Shown in pieces: positions 6,848 to 12,773 of a DNA stretch of 23,852 nucleotides. A program made the translations under genes and the position numbers. The notes beneath the pieces are model-generated. The model made no database searches. It was not told where the DNA came from and saw only the letters and a program-made list of their open reading frames with translations. Numbering within the stretch: the stretch's first letter is position 1; the number at the start of each line of letters is the position of its first letter. The stretch comes from DASWIG01 sp965371445 (GTDB lineage: Bacteria > Acidobacteriota > Thermoanaerobaculia > Multivoradales > J023), in assembly GCA_965371445.1 (NCBI GenBank), contig CBDUYN010000162.1, forward strand, positions 1-23,852, read 5' to 3'.

Positions 6848-8046
6848 CAGAGCGACACGTGGACGCCATAGGGCTTCAACGCATGCCGCGCCACGACCGT
6901 CTTGTGCACCTCGTCGGGCCCGTCGTAGATCCGCCCGGCCCGCTCGTGGCGGAACCAGAAGGAAAGCAGGGTGTCGTCGGTCATGCCCAGGGCGCCGTGG
7001 ACCTGGATCGCCCGGTCGAGGACGCGCTGCAAGACGTTGGCGACGAAAAACTTGATCGTCGAGATCTCGACCCGCGCCGCCGCGGCGCCCTCGCGGTCGA
7101 TTTTTGACGCCGCGTCGAGCACCATGAGACGCGAGGCGTGGATCTCGGCGTGGCTGTCGGCGATCCAGTGCTGGACGACCTGACGCGTCGCCAGCGGACG
7201 GCCCGGCGCCAGCTCGCGCGTCGCGGCGCGCTCGCACGTCATGTCGAAGGCGCGCTCGCAGATGCCGATCCAGCGCATGCAGTGATGGATGCGTCCCGGA
7301 CCCAGGCGGTGCTGAGCGAGGGCGAAGCCTTCGCCCTCGTGGCCGATCAGGTTCGAACGCGGCACCCGGCAGTCCTCGAAGGACACCTCGCCGTGGCTGA
7401 AGTAGCCCTCGCCGGCCTCGCCCATGACCGGGATGTTGCGGATCAGGCGAAAGCCCGGCGTGTCGGTTGGCACGACGATCTGGCTGGCGCGGCCGTAGCG
7501 GTTCTGGGCGTCGGGATCGGTGACCGCCATCACCACGGCAAAAGCGGCGCCGTCGGCCGAGGAGGCGAACCACTTGTGGCCGTTGACGACGTAATCGTCG
7601 CCGTCGGTCACCGCCGTCGTCGACATGATCGCCGGGTTCGAGCCCGCGTGCTCGGGCTCGGTCATGGCGAAACAGCTCCGGATCTCGCCGCGCACCAGCG
7701 GCGCGAGGAACCGGTCCTTGATTTCCTGGCTGGCGTGTCCCAGCAGGAGCTCCATGTTGCCGATGTCGGGAGCCTGGGAGTTGACGCACAAGAGCCCGAT
7801 CGGGCTCTTGCCGAGCTGCTCGGAGATGCGGCCGAACTCGGCGAGGGTGAAACCCGGCCCGCCGTCGACCTCGCTCAGGTGGGGCGTCCACAGACCGAGC
7901 TCCCTGGCTCGTGCCCGACAGGCCTCGATTGCCGGCGCGGCGGCGCGTGAGCCCTGCTCGAGGAAGACTTTCTCGGCGGGATAGATGTCGCTTTCAAGAA
8001 AATCCTTGATCCGTTCGACGAATGAGTCCACGCGGGACGTCTCCAT
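6847..8046 (-). CDS. ACAD10/11-like acyl-CoA dehydrogenase
   Basis: This 399-residue FAD enzyme is expected to oxidise the alpha-beta bond of an acyl-CoA in the cytoplasm and pass electrons to ETF. Seen motifs are F-A-M-T-E-P-E-H-A-G-S at 126-136 (family signature), V-N-G-H-K-W-F at 154-160, Q-V-H-G-A-L-G-M-T at 348-356 and R-I-Y-D-G-P-D-E-V-H-K at 372-382. The last motif and L-G-P-G-R-I-H-H-C-M-R-W near 248-259 are typical of the ACAD10/11-like branch. D375 occupies the position where many acyl-CoA dehydrogenases have the catalytic Glu. AAAGGAG (8054-8060) is seven bases from the ATG and overlaps the stop codon of the upstream phosphatase gene, so the two are translationally linked. It is the last gene of the operon. 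In animals ACAD11 is fused to a kinase domain; no such kinase is in this window, and the substrate is unknown. Confidence 0.88.
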   Translation of the reverse strand: METSRVDSFVERIKDFLESDIYPAEKVFLEQGSRAAAPAIEACRARARELGLWTPHLSEVDGGPGFTLAEFGRISEQLGKSPIGLLCVNSQAPDIGNMELLLGHASQEIKDRFLAPLVRGEIRSCFAMTEPEHAGSNPAIMSTTAVTDGDDYVVNGHKWFASSADGAAFAVVMAVTDPDAQNRYGRASQIVVPTDTPGFRLIRNIPVMGEAGEGYFSHGEVSFEDCRVPRSNLIGHEGEGFALAQHRLGPGRIHHCMRWIGICERAFDMTCERAATRELAPGRPLATRQVVQHWIADSHAEIHASRLMVLDAASKIDREGAAAARVEISTIKFFVANVLQRVLDRAIQVHGALGMTDDTLLSFWFRHERAGRIYDGPDEVHKTVVARHALKPYGVHVSL

Positions 8047-8058
8047 GGAGCTTCTCCT

Positions 8059-8793
8059 TTATATATAGGTGACGAGCCTCGGCTCGGCGAGGTGCTCGAT
8101 GGCGTTGAAGGCGTTTAAGGCGAGGCCCGCGTCGCTCCACACGAGCTCGGCGTAGGCCGTATTTCGTACCCGCCAGCTGAGCTCCAGGACCTTCTCGTCC
8201 GGCAGCTCCAGGGCGAGGCCGGTCGACACCGCGACCGGACCTCCGGAGGTGAAGACGAAGACGCTCTCCCCGCGTCCCCCGGCTTCGAGGATTCCTCGCA
8301 CGGCGCCGTTGACGCGGGCGCGAAACGCCGCCCAGGTCTCGATCTCCGGTGGCGTCTCCACATCCTCGCGGACCCAGGCGCTGGTGATCTCGCGAAAGAC
8401 CTGGAAGTAGAGCTTCAAAGCCTCCCGGCGCTCCGGAGACGCAGGACCTGAGCCGTCGGTGCGGTCTTCGAGGACGCGAAGCTCCGGATACCGCTCGTAG
8501 TAGCCCGGTACGGCGTGGTCGACGACCAGCTGCCCGGAGTGCTCGTCGAGGCTGTCGAGGAGCTTGGGCTCGGGCCAGGGGAGGCCATACACCCGAAAGG
8601 CTTCACCGACCGCCTCGGCGGTCTGCCGTTGACGGCGGCGCGGCCCGACATAGACCCGGTCGGGGGTGCGGCCCGCCGCCGCCCAGCTGCGGCCCAGGAC
8701 ACGCGCCTGCTCCTCGCCGAGCGGCGAGAGCACGTCGTAGTCGGCGCCGAGAAACGACGCCTGGGCGTGGCGGATCACGAGGAGGCTGCTCAT
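8059..8793 (-). CDS. Histidine phosphatase family protein (phosphoglycerate mutase-like)
   Basis: The 244-residue protein belongs to the histidine phosphatase superfamily. The catalytic R-H-A-Q-A motif is at residues 8-12, where the His is the phospho-acceptor; the acidic E-H-S-G region near 106-109 and F-T-S-G-G-P-V-A-V near residues 191-199 are the later active-site segments. The Ser/Gly after F-T replaces the second His of the usual G-H-G motif, so activity may be altered. The ATG at 8793 is chosen because it lies directly before the L-L-V-I-R-H strand and overlaps the stop of the upstream small gene as ATGA; an in-frame extension to 8898 merely reads over that small gene in another frame. 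Its stop overlaps the Shine-Dalgarno of the acyl-CoA dehydrogenase. Substrate is unknown; such phosphatases are sometimes found beside ACAD10/11-like genes. Confidence 0.82.
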   Translation of the reverse strand: MSSLLVIRHAQASFLGADYDVLSPLGEEQARVLGRSWAAAGRTPDRVYVGPRRRQRQTAEAVGEAFRVYGLPWPEPKLLDSLDEHSGQLVVDHAVPGYYERYPELRVLEDRTDGSGPASPERREALKLYFQVFREITSAWVREDVETPPEIETWAAFRARVNGAVRGILEAGGRGESVFVFTSGGPVAVSTGLALELPDEKVLELSWRVRNTAYAELVWSDAGLALNAFNAIEHLAEPRLVTYI

Positions 8794-8942
8794 CGTTCGG
8801 ACCTCGGGGACCTGGCGGCCTTCTTCTTCCGGTACTTGCGGCGCAGCTTCTTGCGCTCCTTCTTGGGGAGCTCCGCCATCGTCGGACAGCTCTTGCATGG
8901 CTTCTTGCCCTTCTTGAAGCGTTCGCAGCAGCTTGAGCTCAT
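8790..8942 (-). CDS. 50-residue Cys/Lys-rich small protein
   Basis: This short gene encodes 50 residues with the N-terminal pattern C5-C6-x9-C16-x2-C19-P20, then a strongly basic C-terminal half (K-K-E-R-K-K-L-R-R-K-Y-R-K-K-K at 27-41). Four clustered cysteines suggest a metal site, most simply zinc, and the basic tail suggests nucleic-acid or membrane-phosphate contact; both are inference. GAGGAG sits six bases upstream of the ATG, which is a strong ribosome-binding site. The TGA overlaps the ATG of the phosphatase gene (ATGA), so the two should be translationally coupled. It follows the FHA regulator gene by 38 bases. It resembles small C-C...C-x-x-C-P proteins I have seen in other bacteria but I cannot name the family. 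Confidence 0.75.
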   Translation of the reverse strand: MSSSCCERFKKGKKPCKSCPTMAELPKKERKKLRRKYRKKKAARSPRSER

Positions 8943-8980
8943 CCAGATCTCCTCGGGTAAGAACCAGGCCAGCTCAGCTG

Positions 8981-10705
8981 CTAACGCGACGGGTCCTCCG
9001 GTGCCTGGATGCCCAGGATCTTGATCCGCCGGTAGAGGGTCGGACGGCTCATCTTGAGCAGCTCGGCGGTCGCCGCGATGTCGCCGTTCGAGAGGTCGAG
9101 GGCGGTCAGGATCTCGTCGCGCTCGACGTTCTCCAGGATCTCGCTGAGCGAGGTGCCGCCGGTCGTGTCGGAGCCGCTGTGGAGGGCCGGGCCGAGCCGC
9201 GGCGTGTCGAGGAGCTCCTTGTCCTCAAGGAAGAGGACGGCGCGGGAGATCTCGTTCTTGAGCTGGCGGATGTTGCCCGGCCACTTGTAGCGCCGCAGGG
9301 CCCGCAGGGCCGCCACCGAGATGCCCCGCACCCGGATGCCGTGGCGCTTCGCCTCCTGGGAGAGGAAGTGGGTGGCCAGGTTGGGGATGTCGGCCCGCCG
9401 GTGGCGTAGCGGCGGCAACTCCACTTCCCAGGTGGCGATCCGGTGGTAGAGGTCGTTGCGGAATGTGCCGTCGGCGAGCATCTGGTGAATCGAGCGGTTG
9501 GTCGCCGCCACCACGCGCGCTCGGGCCGGCCGCGGCGCGTGACCGCCGATGCGATAGGTCTGCTGTTCCTGGAGGACGCGGAGGATCTTTGCCTGTGTCT
9601 CCGCCGCCATGTCGCCGATTTCGTCGAGGAAGAGGGTCCCGCCGTCGGCGGCCTCGAACTTGCCCGGCCGTGCCTCGACCCCGGTGGCGACGCCGCGCTC
9701 CACCCCAAAAAGCTCCGCCTCCAGCAAGTCGCGCGGCAGCGACGCGCAGTTGATCGCCACCAGTGGCATCTCCGCCCGCGGCGAGGCGGCATGGATGAAG
9801 CCCGCCAGGACCTCCTTGCCGGTCCCCGACTCGCCGCAGATCAGGACCCCGACGTCGCCGCGCGCCACCCGCTCCGCCTGATGGTAGATCTGACGGACTT
9901 TCGGATCCACCGTCCGCGGCTGCGGCCGCTCCGCCCTGTTGTCGCGCAGCGGCTCCGGGGGCGGTAAAGGGCCGTAGCGCCGGTCGACCAGCGACAGCAA
10001 CAGGGCGGCCGAATCGACCACCGACTGGTAGTGCGCCGCCGCCCGGCGCGTGTGAAAGCACGCCCGGACCATGCAGCGGCCCGACTTCGACTCCGTCCAT
10101 TGCGGCAGGGCCACGTCGTCCTCCGGACGCTCCGCGGTGTAGAGCGTCCCCCGCTCGCGGCTGCCGATCTCGATCACCTCCACCGCCACCACCGGCATCG
10201 TCTCGAAGAGGGCATAGCCCACCTGCTGCGCCATCTCGTGGTGGTCGACCTCCTGCTGCGCCCGGTCGAGGAGTCTTGGCAAGTGGTCGAGGGCGTAACG
10301 GTCGAGCGGCGTGAAGGAGTCCGTCGTCTCGCGCAGCTCGTCGAAGTCGAGCCGGATCTTGCCGCTTGGGTCGACCCCGACGCGCGGCAGCACGATCGCC
10401 GCCTCCAGGTCGTCTTCGTCGAGCTGCTCCAGGAGCACCACCACGCGGCCGATCACAAAAACGTCGCCGGGCTGGAGCTCGGCACGGTCGATCCGTTGCG
10501 AACGCACCAGGGTCCCGTTGGTCGAACCCAGGTCCTCCAGCTCCACCCGGTTCTCCTCCACGGTCAGCACGGCGTGTTGGCGCGACACGGTCGTGTTGTG
10601 CAGGCAGATGTCACACGCCGCACCGGATCCGATGAGGTTGCTCCCGGGCTGGAGCGTGTGACGGATCGTCTGATCTTCGAACTTGGCGACGACGCGATAG
10701 GCCAT
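8981..10705 (-). CDS. FHA-domain sigma-54-type transcriptional activator with variant contact loop
   Basis: A 574-residue regulator with three recognisable parts. An FHA domain (residues 1-95; S-R-Q-H at 41-44 and S-T-N-G-T at 61-65) binds phosphothreonine peptides. A linker region (about 110-245) may be a degenerate GAF-like domain. The AAA+ sigma-54 interaction domain (about 265-500) has Walker A G-E-S-G-T-G-K-E (291-298), Walker B G-T-L-F-L-D-E-I-G (356-364), A-T-N (401-403), the F-R-N-D-L-Y-H-R arginine-finger region (415-422) and W-P-G-N-I-R (475-480). A Fis-type helix-turn-helix ends the protein (about 523-562). The sigma-54 contact loop GAFTGA reads G-V-A-T-G-V at 338-343. The ATG at 10705 is chosen because the FHA fold starts there; an open 36-residue extension has no domain content. 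It heads the operon and is divergent from a sigma-54 promoter. Activity is presumably set by a Ser/Thr kinase. Confidence 0.9.
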   Translation of the reverse strand: MAYRVVAKFEDQTIRHTLQPGSNLIGSGAACDICLHNTTVSRQHAVLTVEENRVELEDLGSTNGTLVRSQRIDRAELQPGDVFVIGRVVVLLEQLDEDDLEAAIVLPRVGVDPSGKIRLDFDELRETTDSFTPLDRYALDHLPRLLDRAQQEVDHHEMAQQVGYALFETMPVVAVEVIEIGSRERGTLYTAERPEDDVALPQWTESKSGRCMVRACFHTRRAAAHYQSVVDSAALLLSLVDRRYGPLPPPEPLRDNRAERPQPRTVDPKVRQIYHQAERVARGDVGVLICGESGTGKEVLAGFIHAASPRAEMPLVAINCASLPRDLLEAELFGVERGVATGVEARPGKFEAADGGTLFLDEIGDMAAETQAKILRVLQEQQTYRIGGHAPRPARARVVAATNRSIHQMLADGTFRNDLYHRIATWEVELPPLRHRRADIPNLATHFLSQEAKRHGIRVRGISVAALRALRRYKWPGNIRQLKNEISRAVLFLEDKELLDTPRLGPALHSGSDTTGGTSLSEILENVERDEILTALDLSNGDIAATAELLKMSRPTLYRRIKILGIQAPEDPSR

Positions 10706-10820
10706 GTGACCCCCATTCAAATGGACCCGCGAAGAGGGCAAGCTGGAGAAGAGCAGGGCGCGATCGGATCCCCTGCGCCGCAGGCCAACCCTCCCCTCGG
10801 GGTCCCAACCCACCTATTCT

Positions 10821-10869
10821 TTCTCAGAATTGAGAATCAGACCACCCCGAAATTCTCAATTCTGAGAAT
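10821..10869. promoter_or_regulatory. Paired palindromic enhancer/operator sites
   Basis: Two dyads share the same halves: TTCTCA-N4-TGAGAA (10821-10836) and ATTCTCA-N4-TGAGAAT (10852-10869). Their centres are 32 bp apart, about three helical turns, so bound dimers would lie on one face. The two sites are also exact reverse complements over 17 bases (10821-10837 and 10852-10868). From the predicted sigma-54 start site they lie at about -185 and -153, the usual range for activator-bound enhancers. The regulator encoded just beside them is the obvious candidate ligand (inference). Read as RNA, the pair could instead form a 17-bp stem with a 14-base loop. Confidence 0.8.
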
Positions 10870-10986
10870 CCACCTCCCGGCACCGTTCGCCCCCGTAGTT
10901 GGGAAAAATCGCACAAGCTGTTGAAAACAAAGAGCTTAAGGCACTCTTGACGGCTTTGGAGGCCGTCGATCTCGGAGCTTGCCTGG

Positions 10987-11004
10987 TTGGCATTGGTTTT
11001 GCTT
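10987..11004 (+). promoter_or_regulatory. Sigma-54 (-24/-12) promoter
   Basis: TTGGCATTGGTTTTGCTT has GG (10989-10990) and GC (11001-11002) separated by exactly ten bases, the invariant sigma-54 spacing. It matches the YTGGCACG-N4-TTGCW consensus except for the two bases after TTGGCA. Transcription should start near 11014, giving a leader of about 65 bases to the ATG at 11079. Two palindromic sites upstream and a divergent activator gene support the call. Confidence 0.82.
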
Positions 11005-11078
11005 CCGTCTAGAAGTGTCCAGAATCCGAACACCCGGAGCTCTGGCGACGACTGAGAATCTACCCAGGAGGTCCACTG

Positions 11079-11330
11079 ATGAACGCACTCTGGGCTCACG
11101 AAACGACTCCCACGGATCCGTCGATCGCCCTCCTCCCTCTTGGCCGGCTGGGGTCGGATCGCGAATGGTTCAAGGCCGGACGCCTCGGCGACGCGGCCCC
11201 GAGGTCGCTGCCCTACGCGAAGAGGGACGAGCTCACCGCCTTCCCCGGTCACCTCGGGGTCCTGCGCCAGGAAGTCCCGCTCCTCGAGGAGCGCCAGCGG
11301 CGCTACGACTTCTGGTTCAAGCATCCCTGA
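11079..11330 (+). CDS. 83-residue orphan protein under a sigma-54 promoter
   Basis: I do not recognise this small protein. It has no signal peptide, transmembrane helix or Cys; it is rich in Leu, Arg and Pro, has an acidic/basic helix-like stretch near residues 62-76 and an aromatic C-terminus (Y-D-F-W-F at 76-80). Third codon positions are nearly all G or C, as expected for real coding in this genome. AGGAGG at 11066-11071 is seven bases from the ATG, the best ribosome-binding site in this part of the window. The gene has its own sigma-54 promoter and its own intrinsic terminator, so it forms a single-gene transcription unit. Other frames are also open here, but none has a comparable start signal. 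Function is unknown; its control suggests a regulated, condition-specific role. Confidence 0.75.
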   Translation: MNALWAHETTPTDPSIALLPLGRLGSDREWFKAGRLGDAAPRSLPYAKRDELTAFPGHLGVLRQEVPLLEERQRRYDFWFKHP

Positions 11331-11368
11331 CGTCTTAAGCTGACGACGCGAGGAAAAGCGTCCCGATG

Positions 11369-11406
11369 CCTGTCTCGTTCCCCCGGAACGGGGCAGGTCT
11401 TTTTTT
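11369..11406 (+). terminator. Intrinsic terminator of the 83-residue gene
   Basis: A 13-bp stem (11369-11381 with 11385-11397, two G-T wobbles) closes a CCC loop and is followed by TC and then seven T (11400-11406). It lies 38 bases after the small gene's stop and faces the end of the M20 peptidase gene. Confidence 0.92.
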
Positions 11407-11440
11407 GCCCGCTCCGCGTTCGGCGGTCGGCGTTTCGAGA

Positions 11441-12691
11441 TCAGCGCTTCAGAAGGCGCAGGAGCGCCGAGACGTTCAAGAGCGTCTTGGGCACGAACGA
11501 CGGACCCGTGGCGTACTCCTGCTCCTTGGAGCCGTCGGCCGAGCGCTCGGAGCAGTGGGCGTTGGCCCCCGACGGCCCCAGGCCGTCGAGTGTCGGGACG
11601 CTTTCCCAGAACTGGTTACCGTCGGAGAGGCCTCCGCGCTCCTCCGGTACCACCTCGAGCCCCAGCGCCGGGGCCGCCTCTTGCCAGGTCTCGAGCAACC
11701 GGTCCGTGGCCTCGTTGCGGGGCCAGGGCTCGTGCCGGGTGAGCACCTCCACCTGGACGACACAGGCAAAGCTGTCGGCGGCGCTGAACACGCTGCAGTA
11801 CTCCTTCAGGGAAAGCATCCGCGCCATCCCTTCGTCAAAGACCTCGGGATCGAAAGCGCGCATCTCGACCTCGGCCACGGCCGAGTGTGGGACGCGGTTG
11901 GTCACCGTGCCGCCTTGGACGCTGCCGACGTTCAACGTCAGCTCGCGGCCGTAGTCGGTCCAGCTCTCGATCCTGCGGATGACGTCGGCCATCTGCGTCA
12001 CCGCGCTCGCGCCTCTGTCGTGGGCGCTGCCGGCGTGAGACGCGCGGCCCTCGACCGTCACCCGGAAGACCCCCATGCCCTTGCGGGCCACCACGACCTT
12101 TGCCCTTTCCTCCTCCAGGAGGCCGCCCTCGAAAACCAGGGCGGCGAGGGTCTGCTCGCCCACCAGCCGATCGCGGCACAGGACCCCGAAGTCGGTCGAA
12201 ATCCTCTCCTCGGCGCTGTTTAGGAGGAAGACCCAGCTCACCGAGTCGTAGACCTCGGGTGCCACGCTCGCCAGGGCGTCGAGCATCATGTAGACGAGCA
12301 CCGTGCCGCCCTTGATGTCGACGGTGCCGGGACCGAAGATGCGTTCCCCCTCCTCGCGCCACACGAAGTCGTGGAGCTTCTCCTCGTCCGGCGGAAAGAC
12401 CGTGTCGAGGTGGGAGACGAGGCCGATCCTGGCTAGCGAGCGCGAGCCGCGGGCCGCGCGGGTGAGCACCAGGTGGCGTCCGAAGTCCGGATTCTCGGCC
12501 GGGACCCTCTCGGCCTTGAAGCCGAGGGGCTCAAAGGTCTCGGCCGTCAGGTCGCCGAGGGTCTCGATCCCTTCGCGGTTCAGGGTGAAGGTGTTGATCT
12601 CAACCATCAGCCGCAGCAACTCGAGGTAGCGCGGCTCACGCTGTTTCAGGACTTCGCGAAGGTGACCTTGAAGCTCGTTCAAATCCTTCAT
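11441..12691 (-). CDS. M20 family metallopeptidase (glutamate carboxypeptidase-like)
   Basis: This 416-residue cytoplasmic protein belongs to the M20 di-zinc peptidase family, which cleaves C-terminal residues from peptides or amide-linked amino acids such as folate-type conjugates. Expected zinc and catalytic residues are visible: H94 and D96 in S-H-L-D-T-V, D125 in G-P-G-T-V-D-I-K-G-G, E161/E162 in N-S-A-E-E-R, E188 in V-F-E-G-G, and a C-terminal His in G-A-N-A-H (H379). The dimerisation lid domain lies at about 200-315, beginning R-K-G-M-G. Length is normal for the carboxypeptidase G2-like branch. The ATG at 12691 is the only reasonable start since a stop codon lies two codons upstream in frame; its ribosome-binding site is weak (AGGAG about 15 bases away). 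It is 65 bases downstream of the PATAN gene on the same strand. Substrate cannot be fixed from sequence. Confidence 0.85.
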   Translation of the reverse strand: MKDLNELQGHLREVLKQREPRYLELLRLMVEINTFTLNREGIETLGDLTAETFEPLGFKAERVPAENPDFGRHLVLTRAARGSRSLARIGLVSHLDTVFPPDEEKLHDFVWREEGERIFGPGTVDIKGGTVLVYMMLDALASVAPEVYDSVSWVFLLNSAEERISTDFGVLCRDRLVGEQTLAALVFEGGLLEEERAKVVVARKGMGVFRVTVEGRASHAGSAHDRGASAVTQMADVIRRIESWTDYGRELTLNVGSVQGGTVTNRVPHSAVAEVEMRAFDPEVFDEGMARMLSLKEYCSVFSAADSFACVVQVEVLTRHEPWPRNEATDRLLETWQEAAPALGLEVVPEERGGLSDGNQFWESVPTLDGLGPSGANAHCSERSADGSKEQEYATGPSFVPKTLLNVSALLRLLKR

Positions 12692-12745
12692 CGGTCAACC
12701 ATAGCACTCCTGCCCGGAATGGATTGGAGCCCTCCTGCCGAGAAG

Positions 12746-12773
12746 AACCACGGGTGTCAACCTGTGGTTTTTT
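12746..12773 (+). terminator. Terminator-like hairpin at the end of the PATAN gene
   Basis: On the plus strand AACCACGGG (12746-12754) pairs with CCTGTGGTT (12761-12769) with one G-T wobble and is followed by TTTT, a good intrinsic terminator. No plus-strand gene precedes it. On the minus strand the same stem has one A-C mismatch and is followed by TTCTTCT, so it could also weaken readthrough from the PATAN gene into the M20 gene. The PATAN stop codon lies in the loop. Confidence 0.45.

Larger units (their letters stand above)
10706..11078. other. 373-base divergent regulatory region
   Basis: The region between the FHA regulator and the small gene at 11079 is clearly richer in A and T around 10815-10870 and 10910-11015 than the coding DNA. 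It contains the paired palindromes and sigma-54 promoter listed separately, a small hairpin GACGGC-N7-GCCGTC (10949-10967) between them, and a lone half-site TGAGAAT at 11053-11059 in the predicted leader. No convincing sigma-70 promoter for the regulator itself was found on the minus strand. Confidence 0.6.

Noticed and set aside
8794..8898. N-terminal extension of the histidine phosphatase by 35 residues
   Set aside because: The extension covers the 50-residue small gene in another frame; the ATG at 8793 is placed directly before the conserved first strand and forms an ATGA overlap.
10706..10813. N-terminal extension of the FHA regulator by 36 residues
   Set aside because: No domain content, and the FHA fold starts immediately after the ATG at 10705.
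11366..12223. A 285-codon plus-strand frame starting inside the terminator
   Set aside because: Antisense to the M20 peptidase; the start lies just before the terminator stem, with no Shine-Dalgarno.
12755..12760. Perfect TTGACA (minus strand) upstream of the M20 gene as a -35
   Set aside because: No -10-like hexamer lies 16-18 bases downstream; the sequence is the loop of the hairpin.
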